Source: Alopecurus myosuroides (taxonomy: Eukaryota; Streptophyta; Magnoliopsida; Poales; Poaceae). Taken from it: DNA of 64,000 nt. A program made the translations under genes and the position numbers. Every line of letters starts with the position of its first letter. Positions within the stretch are counted from its first letter, which is position 1. Below are positions 45,101-56,810 of the stretch, piece by piece. The DNA lies in contig CM054063.1 of assembly GCA_028641055.1 (NCBI GenBank), forward strand, positions 176,520,756 to 176,584,755. The letters are read 5' to 3'. Under the pieces are notes generated by a model. The model searched no databases, was not told the DNA's origin, and saw only the letters and a list, made by a program, of their open reading frames with translations.

Positions 45101-47237
45101 AACACTACTCGGTGCGCCGCCTGGCAGTGGGTAGACATCTGCTATGGTAGCATCCGCGGCGATGTCGTCTTTCACCAGCTGCTCGGCAGTGATGTTATCT
45201 TGTGCAGCAGCCTCGGTGGTGGGCTGCTCCCGTTCCACTTCTGGCCGCTCAAGGGCGGCGGCATCTTGCATTTCTTGTTCTTGGTTCTCCTCGGCGTTGC
45301 TAGCCGGAGGAGAAGGGGGTCTCTCTTCGTGAATGGTGGTATCTTGTGCTGCTGGCTCTGGTTCTGCTCCTCGAGCATCACTAGCCTGTGCGTTGGTGGC
45401 AGCAGCATTGGTGGCGTCGTTCTCGTCGTCAACGAGGTCGATCAGGGGTACTGCTGTCTCCCTGTCTTGGCCGGACGCAAAGGCTGCGTTCGCATCCATG
45501 GCAGGACTGCAGAGAAGAAAGAAATCAGGGATTGGAAGAAGATTTGGAAGAAAACAGTACTACGCGAGAAGGAGGGCAAACGAGAAGAGAACTCACGCAG
45601 TGGTGGATTTAAGCTGTCGTCGGGGTTTCTTGACAGTAACCTTCTTCTTCTTCTCGGCGGCCTCCTCCTTCTCGGCGGGCTTCTTTTTCTTGGCTGGAGG
45701 TGCCTGCGCTTCGCTGCCGGTCCGCTTGCGGGTTTCGGGAGGGGCAGTATACAGAGGTTGGACGACAAGGGGCGCATCGCCCTCGTTCTCGTCCTCATCC
45801 TCGTCGTCCTTCTCCGCAGCGGCCTCATCTGAGAAATTCGAAAGAGAAGAAGGAAGAATCAGAAGCAGCAGTGCAAGGGGGTGGTATTTCTCAGAAACAA
45901 ACAAGATGAAAATAACAATACCGTGAGAGCCTTCATCCGACCAAGTGCGGAGAGCATCGCGCTTGTCAGGAACGGGACTGCTCTGTTCCGCGTCATCAGA
46001 AGGCAGCATGTCATCCTCCTCGCGATCGGCGAACCAGTTGTCCTCAAAAACTTCGCGACTCTCAATCAACTGTCGAGTAAGAGTCTGAAAGACGGAGAAG
46101 GATCATAAGTCAACCGAGTATCAAGATGGAACTCTACTCGGATAGGCGTGCAAACACAAAGCACACTAAGCCTATACAATTTTCTATGTGTTCTACCCGG
46201 ATAGGCGTGCAAACACAAAGCATACTAAGCCTAAGTGCGAGTCGACTAAGTGCTCTACTCGGTGCACCAGGTGATTGCTAGTCGGGGCGGAAAGGGAAGT
46301 TATCTACTCGGGAAGCAGAGGCGAAAGCAGAGTAGGAACAGCGTACCCGGGCAATCGGTTGCGTGCGGCTGTACGGGACAAAACCATACCGCCACTTCTC
46401 GCTAAGGCTTGTCTTCAGAATGTTCTTGGCATGATAGGCAACGTCGACGTCGTCGATTTCGACGGTGGTGGTCCTGGTGCAGTCGCGGGGGCCTCCCATG
46501 TAACACATGAGATGGCAGCGCTCCTGCAGAGGGAGCACTCGGCGCTTGATCCAGCACACCACCGGGTCGTCGTTCTTGAGGCCCAGTTTCTTCAGCTCGC
46601 CGAGTCTGTCTTCTATCTCGATGGCGATTTCGTCGATGGTGGGCTTCTCCTTCCAGTTCGACCCGAGTGGAGCACGATTCCTCCAAGCGGGCAGGTTGAT
46701 TCGATCATCAACCGCACCCCCTTCCGTGGCGGGGACGTTCTTGACATAGAAGAACGACTGCTGCCACATTCGGCAGGAATCCAGCCCCTGGATGCGGGGA
46801 TGATTCGTCCCGGTCCGCTGCACCATCATGGCACAGCCCGTGTCGGTGGCGCGGCCGATGCCTGCGGCGTCTTTCTTCCCGACTGATTGCTGGCGAAGAT
46901 TGAAATACCTGAGCCACGTATCAGTCGTGGGCCTGATGCCGAGGAAAGCCTCGCAGACCACCGCATGGTAGGCGAGGAAGACGACCGCGTTAGGCGGCAG
47001 ATGATGCATCTGCAGCCCGAAGTGGTCGAGGAACTTGCGCAGGAAGTCGGAGGCGGGCAGTCCAAAGCCGCGCTCGAAGTGCGACATGAAGACCACCCGC
47101 TCGCCGTCCCGTGGAGCTGGCACAACCTCGTCGTCGGGTGCCCGGCACTCCACGCCGGGGGGAACCCTTCTGCTGGTCACGAGCCAGGCGAGATTGGCCT
47201 TGGTGACGGAGGAACCCGCCCAGCTAGCCTTGGCCAT
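42113..47237 (-). CDS. Antisense accessory gene of element B: eight exons, intact, PF04195-like N-terminus
   Basis: Exons on the minus strand: 47237-46347, 46084-45922, 45828-45597, 45506-44117, 43936-43780, 43695-43612, 43531-43151, 43053-42113. All seven introns (80-262 bp) are GT-AG with good donors such as GTAAGT and GTGAGT. Lengths sum to 4239 nt and the frame closes on TGA 42115-42113, giving 1412 residues without a stop. Exon 1 (297 codons) has the gypsy-type transposase-like domain, with a pattern shared with the A and H copies (W..S.VT.A.L, RGF, PN.V). Exons 2-3 are acidic, ending in Lys-rich clusters resembling nuclear localisation signals. Exon 4 holds a long Ala/Glu/Lys coiled coil. 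Exons 5-7 are coiled-coil-like and exon 8 ends in acidic, Ala/Thr-rich sequence. It is transcribed opposite to the LTRs. Function is unknown; maize Grande has a comparable antisense gene. Splicing is predicted, not observed. Confidence 0.88.
45009..45068 (-). repeat. 24-bp in-frame repeat in exon 4
   Basis: Two and a half tandem units encode repeated PPTAQGPT on the minus strand, in the linker before the coiled coil. Confidence 0.8.
46133..46233 (-). repeat. 42-bp direct repeat in intron 1 of the antisense gene
   Basis: A block starting tctac(t/c)cggataggcg occurs at 46133-46174 and again at 46192-46233 with two mismatches. Confidence 0.85.
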
Positions 47238-47402
47238 CGTTGCGAGTGGGAGGAGTGGATGATTTTCGAGTGGAGTTGCTCGGTGGAGTGAGTCCGCGGC
47301 GGCGCGGAAGCTTGCGCGGCGGCGGAGGGCTCGGTGGCGAAGAAGAACAAGAGGCAGAAGAGGAATAGTGCGAGGAAGGGGAAAAGGAAGTTACCGCGGC
47401 GG

Positions 47403-47410
47403 TATTTATA
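47403..47410 (-). promoter_or_regulatory. TATA box of the element B antisense gene
   Basis: TATAAATA on the minus strand lies about 166 nt upstream of the ATG at 47237. The same octamer occurs upstream of the homologous genes in A and H. Confidence 0.75.
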
Positions 47411-47909
47411 TCTCCCTCGCGAGATTACCGTTACCACCGCGGAAGTGGGATCGACTGTGGCGTGTGGTGGGTCCTGTGGCCGGCTAGAAACGCACACAAG
47501 CGCGGGCTGCGCGCGTAACGGCCGCATTTGATCCCACCATCAGATCGTGGCCAGTAATTGCGAGTGATGGGACATGACGGCCGGTGGGCCCACAGCGTGA
47601 AAACTGGGCACGTGGCGTCGTGTCCTGGGCAACCAAACGACGAGGTCGTGGATGCTTGACACGTGTGCAGTGCCTGCGTGAAGGGCTGGATGTTGCTCTG
47701 CGCCGCAGAGGCTCAGTTTGCGAATTTTCGCTAAGTCTTTTTACTCGGAAGCAGAGTAGGAAGCAAGTGCTACTCGGAAGAGAAGAAACTCAAGGTACTT
47801 TCCAGATAGCTACTCGGAGGACCTACTCGGCATCTTGAGGTTCGATGGCTGAGATGCAAAAGCTGGTTTTAAGCTGGCAGAGCCTAGTGAACAAGTTCGC
47901 AAGACTCAA

Positions 47910-47926
47910 CCAGCTTCGGGGACTGC
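47910..47926 (+). other. Polypurine tract of element B
   Basis: The tract reads ...CTTCGGGGACTGC and directly abuts the 3' LTR. Its core is repeated in the pol minisatellite. Confidence 0.8.
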
Positions 47927-48837
47927 TGTCGGGGGGTTACCCCCGAGTAGGGTAAAGACAGGTGGTGAAGACCGCTTACAGAAGAGAGGTTTGGTCGAGT
48001 AGCCGACTACAGGGTACTCGCTACCCGGTCGACTGCTATTCGGTCTCACCTCAAGATGACCAGAAGGAGATATCAATCAAGTTTTACCCTGTCGAGTAGA
48101 AGGTTTGGCCCGAGTACAATTGGCGGGAACCATTGGCGGGAACCTACTCGGGCAGAAAGTCAAAGGAGCCGTTCTGACACAGGATCCCGCGTATCCTGGG
48201 TCCGTACTTGGCAGCATTCGAACTACTATTCACGTGGGGACGGCCTGCCTGACAGTGACAGCATGGAAGCAGGCCGTGGCAGGATAAGGGGGGCCTACTC
48301 TGTGCCTAGGTACAGTGATACCAGTCTGTCCCCTAGTTTTTCCCAACGACTCTACGGAAGCAGCCAAGATCAACGACCAAAGCTGTCAGCGGGTACTCGG
48401 AGAAAGGACAGTGTGCACACTATGTCGACACTTGTCTAGATTTGGACGTATCCGGCTGGGCACCATGTATATAAGGTGCCCCGCCGCCTCCTGCGCGAGG
48501 CATGCTCCCATAGACGCGAACCGTTGCTCCCTGGAAACCCTAGAATCCCTAAGTTCTTGACCTAGCCCTACTCAGAGAGGAGAGAAAGGCTACTCGGTAG
48601 CGTTACCTTTTGTACTGTGGCTACTCGGAGAGACATCATAATACATAGAGAAATGCAGGAGTAGGGGTTTTACCTCCTCACGAGGGCCCTGAACCTGGGT
48701 ACATCGTGTTGTTTGTATTGTGTGGATCTTACCTCACGCGGCTACTCGTCGCGTGATCCCTCCCCGGACACCTCCAGCGTCCATCGTCCCCACATCATTA
48801 GCCATCCCATGGCATCTGCCGTGACGCCACCACGACA
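47927..48837 (+). repeat. 3' LTR of element B
   Basis: This 911-bp copy has three substitutions relative to the 5' LTR. It is followed by the target copy GTCAG. Confidence 0.96.
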
Positions 48838-48930
48838 GTCAGCTTGTATTTCAGGTGTAGTAATTGGCCTAGCAATAAATTGGTCATTGGGTGTATTTGT
48901 GTAGTCACTTAATTTAGTTCTATCACCCAT
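48838..48930 (-). pseudogene. N-terminal 31 codons of element D gag
   Basis: ATG at 48930 opens MGDRTKLSDYTNTP and runs into the element B insertion. The frame resumes at 33458 on the other side, which fixes the insertion point. The primer site of D lies 318 bp upstream, and the leader between (48931-49248) is A-rich and non-coding. Confidence 0.85.
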
Positions 48931-49248
48931 TTTAACAGTTTTTATGTAGTTTTTAATTTTTTATGCAAAACTGAAAAGTAAAGTAACTAGGCAAATTCGA
49001 AATACTAAAATAAACTAGATAACTAAATGCAAAACTAAAATGCAAACTAAAATAAAATATGCAAGACAAAAAAAACAAGAACAAAAACAAAAACAAGACA
49101 AGAAACAAAACAATCTACTTGAAAGAAGGTGGAGATAGAAAGGATGGTACTCACGTAGGTGCAACCTCCCCAAGCTTAGGTGTTTGCACACCTTGTTGGT
49201 GATGAAGACTTCTTGTGAGCTCCCTTGGACAACTCCTTCACCTATGGT

Positions 49249-49266
49249 TCCCCGGCAACGGCGCCA
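49249..49266 (-). other. Primer binding site of element D, tRNA-Asp type
   Basis: TGGCGCCGTTGCCGGGGA on the minus strand matches the tRNA-Asp primer site typical of Athila-like elements, with one mismatch to plant tRNA-Asp as I recall it. Confidence 0.75.
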
Positions 49267-49276
49267 GAAAAACGCT

Positions 49277-50989
49277 TGATGGCTAGGTTGAGACTCCAAG
49301 TGCAGAGTGTGTAGCTAGTGGCAAGCCTTCTTCCCCACGAGGGTGACTCGAGGGTTTATATCGAACTCTTGGGGAGCCAGTATTTCAGCAGTTGTCTTCC
49401 AAGCTTCCTCCAGGATCCTGCAAACAAGTAGAGAATTTTGTGCCCTCAACCTCACCAAGTGGTTGTCAAGCACAAGGTGTGAGACTTCTAAATTGCAATG
49501 CAAAACTGAAAGTAAATGTGGAATAATTAAATCTACTACTAAATGCAAATGAGAAAATAAATATGCAATGGATTGTTTTTGTATTTTTGTGATGCAAGTG
49601 GTGATGGAGATAATGTAAATTCGAATTGGAGATGCAAGTAAAGTAAAGTGCAAGTAAAGTAAATTGCAGCAAAGTAACTAGAGTGTTTTCTTATATTTAA
49701 AATAGGACCGGGGTTCATGGTTTCACACTTGCATTCTCTCAAATAAAGTGGTAGACGGTGGACATAAAGAATTACATGTGAGATTACAATAACATGTTTA
49801 ACATTGAGTACTTTCATATGGGCATCACGTCCTAGCATAGAGATCTCTACGGTCATATTGACCCCTCTTATACTCCACCAAGATGCGAAATAAATCATAA
49901 CACCTCGATAATTAAGGAAAAACCAGAGTATGGCTTTAAGAAATGTGACATGAAGTTGAAGTAAGAACTTGCTAGATCTAGTCATGGAGATTGATTAGTG
50001 TCACTTCAAATCCCCGGTAACAAGGTACTCCTTTTTATCCCTAGTGATGTAACTAAGAAAGGTTTAACAAAACCTAAGTGGATCGCTGAACTTCTGTCAC
50101 TTTCACAGCACTAGCCACCCCCCGTTACTCCAACTAATGCACCCATCACCCCACACACGCTCTCAAGAACTAGATTGATCAAAGCTAGCAAATAAGAACG
50201 GGGTACATAAGATACATCTACTCAAATAACTCAAGAGAAACAATTGCAATCTCAGATTCAATAACTCATAGAAAAGATCCACGACACAGGAATTACAACG
50301 GTGCCCGTAATCATGTGAGGCAGCTCATACGGATCTAATTAGTGAAGCACATAGAGAGAGAGAGATACAAGTGCTACTTCCACAAACCCATAGCCCTGGG
50401 GTGGACTACTCCCTCTTCATGGAGATGTTGATGGAGATGACGTTGGAGGGGTAGGAGATCACACCGGCGGCGCCCCGCCAGAGTTTTCCCCCTCCAATCT
50501 GGAACTTCTGGTCTCTGTTTCGGTGTTTCGGTGTTTCGGCGGCGCTCCTCTCCGTAAGGGTACGGGGGACCCTTTTTATAGTCGGTTTTAGGTCAAGACG
50601 GAGTCGGTAAGTCGAAGATGGAAGGAATTGGGGCCACAGGGGCCAAAAGGGGGCCTCTCACGCGGCCAAGGAATCTGGCCGCGTGGAGGGTCCTCTTTTG
50701 GGCCTCCTTGCCCAATTCTCGTGGATCCTTCGCCCGCAAGTCTTCTCCTTCCAAAAAAAATGACCCCCGCAGATTTTCAGGTGATTTGCGGAAGTTTGCC
50801 CCCTGAAACGTCAAAAATATAGAAAACGGGGTTTCTGACAGGTAGGGTTAATTCCATAAAAGTTGGGGGACTTTGTAATTTAACCCCAAAATACTATAAA
50901 ACATTGAATTATACCCTTATATGATGCAATATGTAATAGAAAACCATGTGAAAATATGCAAAATTCATCTATGCATTTTACATGCATCA
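49277..50989 (-). repeat. 5' LTR of element D
   Basis: This 1713-bp LTR reads TGATGCATG at its minus-strand start (50989) and ends at 49277 in ...GCCATCA. It is complete, unlike the 28323 copy. Confidence 0.88.
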
Positions 50990-51298
50990 GCAATGTATCA
51001 CCACAACACCGATCAAGTAGTTGTTTGTTACATATCACTTTCAGGCCTCCCATTATAAATGTCATGATATCTATTGTAAGAGAAACATACATCCTTATGG
51101 CTGCATATGCGGTACAAGGCACATGTCGGGTGTAATGCCGGTCTCGCGTAAGCTTGGCTTCGGGCCGCTGTCATCAAACAATGCCGACATCATGAACAAG
51201 CACACACGAGGAGGTAATAACTACAAGATCGATGTTCTCAATCAACATGAGTTCTAACCGTACTTCTATATGTACGCATAGGTCGGCTCTGATACCAC
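50990..51298 (-). mobile_element. BARE/Angela-type copia leader with primer binding site
   Basis: On the minus strand this is the region just inside the LTR at 51299. It contains TGGTATCAGAGC, the usual initiator tRNA-Met site, at 51286-51297. Plus-strand blocks such as 'gtctcgcgtaagc' and 'gggccgct' match BARE-type leaders as I recall them. It is cut by element D at 50989. Confidence 0.7.
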
Positions 51299-53153
51299 TG
51301 AAGGGTTCCGTAGCAAAATTTCAAAAAATTCCTAGCAACGATAACCAGGAACAACCAAGATCTATTACTATGCAGATGTATAGTAATAGAGGAGGAAAGT
51401 AATTCATACCCTTGAAGACCTAAAGCGGGGATTACCCTCCCGCACAAGGGGTGGTGATGAAGACGGCGAAGCCGGCCTCAAGGTCGTGTAGTCGTTCCCG
51501 CGACTAGTGCCACATGTAACAACACCTCGTAGCTCTACATACGTACAGTGTAGACAACGACTCCTAGTCTCCGGCCCAGCAGAGTTGGCGGAAGCAGAGC
51601 GATGGACCGAATCACTACTAGCACGGCGGTGTACGTATAGTGGAGAAAACCCCAACCCTAGCGCAGCTCCCTTTGCGGAACCATAGCCGGAGAAGAGATA
51701 AGAGAGAGATAATTGGGATTGGAAAAAAGGGGAGGTGTGCCCCTCAATATATAGGAGGAGGAGTGGGCCAACCTCCTTTATCAATCCATGTGGGATTATT
51801 ACCACATGGTGGTGCGGCCAAGGGAGGCTAGCCGCAGCCAGGGGCGGAGCCACACCCCAGGCAACCATGGCCTTGGCCCGGGGTGCAAGGCTCAGGTGCA
51901 GGCTTATGTATGCACTTTAACAGTACTGTAGCAGTTGTTGTAGCTAAGTGTACGAAGCTGGCCTGGGGCGTAGGATTATCCTGCCTCCGCCACTAGCCGC
52001 AGCCCTAACGGGCCCCATAGGGCCCATGCGAGTTGCCCTCCTTTTTCTCCCTTTACCCTATTGGGTCTCTTTTGCCAATTCTGCCCCATTAGTGAAAAAC
52101 ATACATTAAAAATTAAATAAAATATATCTAATTATTACAATAATTAATATTTAAATAATATTACCTAATATTTTCTAGGTCCGGAACCCCTTCCGGGTCC
52201 CCCGATCTCCATCAGGTACTTCTCTTTCTATTCCGATACTCTTCCGAAACCCCCGATCTCCATCGTTTAAATACCGGAATGATTTTGGATCTCTTCTCTA
52301 TATTTCCTTCGGTACTAAGATCACTCATAAACTTCGTCTACCCTTAAGTGTCCCCCTACGGTTCGGGAACACTCCATACATGGCCGAGACACCTCTCCGA
52401 CCAATGACCAACAACAGGATCTGGACACCCATGATAGCCCATGTGCGTTCGACGATTATATTTGCCGCTTGAACCTGAAACGTAAAGTCCCCATGCCGCT
52501 TATCTTAGCGATACTCTGTTACTCTGATACTTGATCATCCGGTATCTCATACCCCGTTCAATCTCGTCACCGACAATAACAATTCTATTCGTTCCCGTGT
52601 CGTTGCATCTCCGTGACCTAGTCACATGCTTGCAAGCTAATTGATGCAACTTCACCGAGTGGGCCCAGAAGTATCTATCTGTCATTAGGATTGTCAAGTC
52701 CCACTCTTGATGACACGCCTCAACATACACCTTTATAATCACCTAGTTACGGTCTTGACGTTTGATGCAATCAAAGTAACCTCGAGATTGCAATTAAACA
52801 TCATCTCACGGACTAAGGTTGTGGTACTAAGTTTTCACGTTATCATAACATTGAACATAATGACATGATCTCGTTATGATAAAACATATTGGGTTTGAGT
52901 CCATTACATCATTCACCAATGACATGACTCCATTGTCAATGGCATAAATGCCCATGATCAGGAAACCTTAATCATCCGTTGCCCAGCGGACTAGTATAAC
53001 TAGAGGCTACTAGTGACCTGGCTTGTTTACATACCACACGTGTATTAATGTTTTCGCTTAACACAGTTATAGCATGGTATAAAACATTATGAACATAAGA
53101 GTTATGATAAAAAAAAACCCTTTATTATTTTCCTCTACGGCATAACTCCTTCA
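51299..53153 (-). repeat. BARE-like copia 5' LTR
   Basis: This 1855-bp LTR starts TGAAGGAGTT on the minus strand at 53153 and ends ACGGAACCCTTCA at 51299, next to the primer site. Size and leader fit the BARE/WIS/Angela group. No second copy is present, so its element is truncated. Short frames inside have no recognisable domain. Confidence 0.75.
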
Positions 53154-53638
53154 AAGGATGCTCAAGAAGATGCCATGGAAGACGGACAATAAGAGGGAAA
53201 CGACAACAAAGAAGGTGATGGAAATCCTGAGCATCGGTCCCAATGCCAGCCAGACTGACCTACAAGCCGACCCGGGCCGGTGGTTCTAGCGCCGACACAA
53301 CAGAAGGGGTTACTGGTCCCCAAGCAACCGACAACGGCCGGTCCCACTGACTTCCCAACGGGCCACATCCAGAAGCCCGCCGACACTACAAAATGGAATT
53401 CCGCCCCTAGGCCAGTTCCAACCAGCCGAGGTCGATCCCAGCATCGGCCTAACCAACTTATGGACCGACTTCGTCGAGTTGACCATGTTTGACCTGTCTG
53501 CCTTGAGGGTCTAAGCCCATGTACCTCCCTCACCTACCCCTTCAGCCTATGAATAGAACCTCCCCTTCCCCATCTAGGGTTGGAGAAGAATTTGATATTT
53601 GTGAGCTTTCCTCCCTACCTCTCTCGTGAGACTACTCC
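53154..53638 (+). other. Unassigned LTR-like fragment
   Basis: This 485-bp fragment lies between the BARE-like LTR and the LTR of H. Its end resembles the transcribed part of a gypsy LTR (TATGAATAG, then CTAGGGTT and a pyrimidine-rich run). No gene is seen. Confidence 0.35.
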
Positions 53639-54101
53639 TGTCATGGGATAATCACGGCAGACGTTACCAGGGGTAACTTATCTTGGGGTAATTCGACTCT
53701 GGGGTTTGGGAGAGGGTTTAGCTCAAGGGAAACCATGTTATCAATCGATCTGGTAGCTCTGGCAATCAAGTCGCCGAGTCTCCGATCTAAGATTACAATA
53801 TCAGCTCTCGTATTACAAGGATACTCGAATATCTGGTCAAGCTCTGTTTCTCTAACCCTAGGAGCCGGCTTATATCTTACTCAGCCCCCTGGCTTCCTAT
53901 CCAAGGCACACTCGGAGTCCTACCCGGTAACCGCATACAAACCCTAAGTTTTCTAATAGTAACCCCAAAGCAGGGTTACGAGGCCTACACTACCTCCTGG
54001 GCCTTCCAGAAACTCCTCCTCCTTGAGCCGGGTCTTGCACGGTTCCCTTTGGGCCAGGTTACACCTTGGCGTTAGCCTACCGGGTTATCATCCCTCCATC
54101 A
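53639..54101 (-). repeat. 3' LTR of element H
   Basis: This 463-bp LTR starts TGATGGAGGGATGATAACCC on the minus strand and ends CCCATGACA. It aligns throughout with 6776-7249, with many substitutions and small indels. Confidence 0.88.
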
Positions 54102-54120
54102 GTAGTCCCCAGAATAGCTT
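54102..54120 (-). other. Polypurine tract of element H
   Basis: On the minus strand AAGCTATTCTGGGGACTAC abuts the LTR, almost identical to the tract of element A. Confidence 0.75.
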
Positions 54121-54170
54121 GAGCTTCACGGGATCAACCACGAAGCGCACGCTATTCCCTGCAAAATAAG

Positions 54171-55502
54171 TGTTGGGAATATGCCCTAGAGGCAATCATG
54201 TATGATGTAATTCCCACTGTATTCATAAAGTTATTAAGTTGTCCTTGTTTTGAACATCTGATATATGTCATTGAATATGTGATTCGATTGTGGAACTATA
54301 TATTCATGTTGTTCATACTAGATTGTCCTTGGTCATTTAGGTTGTGCTGGACACACACCCTAGACTAATGTGAGTGTTGGCTGATGACACGGTTCCACTT
54401 GTCATGGGCATGGTGATGCCATTCCAACGTTCACGGACTTGGCTAAAGAGTTTAGCAAGTCGGACTGACCCACATTGAGATGCAACGATCAAGTCGTCAT
54501 TTGCATGTCTCAATCAATGTAATCCTTAGACCTGAGGTTGTCGCACAATCCGAGTTGTGGATCACCGACTTAGGTTCTGTCAAACGTTGTTCTGTGACAA
54601 GGCAACTATAAAGGCAGAGTTCGGGTCGAATGAGAAGCAAGCTGCGTGATGTGGATAATCAAGATGGGATTTTGCCCCTCCGAATGGAGAGATATTCTCT
54701 AGGCCCTCTCGAGTGATATGATTCAGGAAGCATGGCCATGTGCAACTCAGTTAAGTGTTAACTGTGTCTGTTGACTAAGAGTTAGTCAGGTGAATCACAT
54801 ATCACGGATCGAGAAGAGAGTTGAGCTATTTAAGGGATGACGATAAATCGCCTATAGCTCGACAAGGTATATCGTGAGGTAAAAAGGACTAAGATGAATA
54901 TCACATTGAAAGGTATGTCGTCATGACTCAATGGTACTTGGGAGTCGGCACGTTCTGCTAGGAGCCGCTACCGATTGATCGATTGGGAGTTGGACTCCAA
55001 TCGTGTCCAAGTCGCCATGAGCCTGCAGGGTCGCACACTTAAGAGCGGGAGCAAGTATTGGTTGGGTTGGACCCGAACCGGAAATGGACTGAGTTAGTGA
55101 GTCGGACTCACAGAGGGAATGGGCCACAAGTGTTGTGCAGCCCATTACCATACGCTATATATAGAGGGGCGCAGGTTGCCCAGCGGGCACGTTAGTCCAC
55201 TCTCCCATGCGTTGGGAACCCTAGCCCCACTCAGTCCAGCCGTCGCACCAGACCTAGCAGTCTGCCGTCGGAGCTCCTCCTCGTACGTGTGGATACCGGC
55301 AGAGGTGCTGTACGTTCAGCACTTCGATGTTCGAGGGATTGGATCGGCCGGACCGGATCGTGGGACTGCACTACCTCGACGCGCTTCACCGATAATCCGC
55401 AACCGCGCGTCTAGTGGTAATCATCCTGGCCTTCTACCTCGGCTAGATCTTGGAAGCATCACGTAGGAAAAGTTTTCGATTATCTCTACGCGCGCCCCAA
55501 CA
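54171..55502 (+). repeat. 5' LTR of element G
   Basis: The LTR begins TGTTGGGAATATGCCC and ends CGCCCCAACA. Confidence 0.97.
55155..55164 (+). promoter_or_regulatory. LTR TATA box of element G
   Basis: CTATATATAG, repeated in the 3' LTR at 61771-61780, is followed by a GC-rich transcribed region. Confidence 0.75.
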
Positions 55503-55503
55503 G

Positions 55504-55515
55504 TGGTATCAGAGC
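55504..55515 (+). other. Primer binding site of element G, initiator tRNA-Met
   Basis: TGGTATCAGAGC starts one base after the LTR. Confidence 0.92.
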
Positions 55516-56810
55516 GGTAGCTTCTGGTATTAGGCCCGATATCCGTACATATGTGATATGTAGTTAGCGTTAGATGTGATCTAATTGCTGTTTTGGTGGT
55601 CGTTCTATGAGATAGATCGGTTTTGTACAAGGTTGATTGGATCAATCGTACTCAGGGTTAATGGATGATCAGGTTTCCGTGATCATACTGCTAAGGTCGT
55701 GGAACAACTTACCCCTACCGGTCGGTTTCCGCCATCGGGGTATACCGTGACACATAAATCCAGTTGCGGTGATCGAAGATCAAAGCGTTTGGTCGAATCG
55801 GAATACGGATCAGATTCGGGTAAAATCGTTTTATCCGATGAAGAAATCCATGATCGGAATACAGATGGGACCGCCGGCTTCGCCCTGTCGTAGCGCCTTA
55901 GATGTCGTTGCGAGTTTCACAACGCCGGTACATATCGTATCTATGCATAACTTGTTTTTGCAGGAAGTTGTGAATGGTATGGTTTATGTGCATGTGATGT
56001 GTGTAATCCATACATGATCTGCGTATCATGTTTATGTCAGCCGGCTAGAGCCTAGGTGCTGTCATTTTATTGTATACCGTCCTGCGTGTCGATTCTCTAT
56101 GTAAATTTTCATTTACTAGCTAGTGTAGCTTGTTGGAGAACCCGGTGGCATGCAAGTCGATGTACAAGTCGGCTACATGGAGTAAGATGGCACGTGACAA
56201 GAGTTGGCACGAGTCGACTTACAAGCTTCGTGGAGATGGAGATCACCATGAAGAGAGCCATACCATTTCACATTATAATTGCTTTATTGTTTTATTGTTA
56301 TGTCTCCACTTACCTCTATTTAGATAGTTGGTAGATTCTTTAATCCCTCAAAGAAGGTCTAGTCGGTCGCCCCGCCAGTGCTGCACCATCACAAGTCGGA
56401 CATTCTTGGTAGTGGGCTCATAAAATTGAGGTGCTACCAATTCTTTCCGGTTAGGTGGGTTTGAGTCGGACTCTTACAAGCAGAAGCACTTGGTAATCTA
56501 GACGAGTCCATCACAACGGTTGTGGGGCTCGGGGCGAGGTAGGTTGGGAGCCGGGGCATGTGATGTCACCCAACTAACAGGAGTCGTATAGAGATACGAT
56601 TGGCAAGGTGTTGCCTACCTAGATCACTTGACGGCTAGCGGTGATGCTAAAGCTCACTAGTCGGCTTGCTTATTTGGGATCTTGAATCACTTAGCAACCA
56701 TCGGAGGGATGTTGGTTCTAGTGGGAGCATAAGTATTAAAGCGTTTAATATGCCTGCTCTTTTATGAATACATGTCTTAAGTGTTTTTGCGTATTTTCTG
56801 TTGTAGATCA
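55516..56810 (+). other. Untranslated leader of element G
   Basis: About 1.3 kb lie between the primer site and the gag ATG, with only short frames. Long leaders are usual in this copia group. Confidence 0.75.

Larger units (their letters stand above)
33459..48837 (+). mobile_element. Element B: 15.4-kb Tat-lineage Ty3/gypsy retrotransposon
   Basis: The LTRs 33459-34369 and 47927-48837 are 911 bp each and differ at only 3 positions (about 0.13 million years at 1.3e-8). The flanking 5-bp target copies are TTCAG and GTCAG, one mismatch, and removing B rejoins the gag frame of element D. Order: LTR, tRNA-Lys primer site, gag-protease, reverse transcriptase, RNase H, a second RNase H of the plant/archaeal type, integrase, then an antisense eight-exon gene, polypurine tract, LTR. 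The dual RNase H and the antisense gene are features of the Tat lineage (Grande, Retand, Ogre relatives). Two in-frame stops split gag-pol. Confidence 0.96.
28323..50989 (-). mobile_element. Element D: Athila-like gypsy element, minus strand, split by element B
   Basis: The 5' LTR is 49277-50989, the primer binding site 49249-49266, the gag start at 48930, broken gag-protease to 31533, a non-coding 3' region, the purine tract at 29174, and the truncated 3' LTR 28323-29172. Without element B it spans about 7.3 kb. Reverse transcriptase, RNase H and integrase are missing, so it is non-autonomous. The overlapping LTR parts differ at roughly 2% of positions, about 0.7 million years at 1.3e-8. The left end is lost, so no target duplication can be read. 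Confidence 0.85.

Noticed and set aside
42081..45926. Plus-strand ORFs of up to 449 codons opposite the antisense gene of element B
   Set aside because: They are mirror frames of the Ala/Glu-rich exons; products are Ser/Leu/Ala repeats and span predicted introns of the real gene.
25600..53153. Joining the copia fragment 25600-28294 with the BARE-like LTR 51299-53153 as one element split by D
   Set aside because: Strand and position fit, but the coding motifs look like a different copia lineage from the BARE-type leader, and most of the leader and early gag would be missing.
54921..55466. ORFs of 76 and 115 codons repeated at 54921 and 61537
   Set aside because: LTR sequence of element G in both places; not genes.
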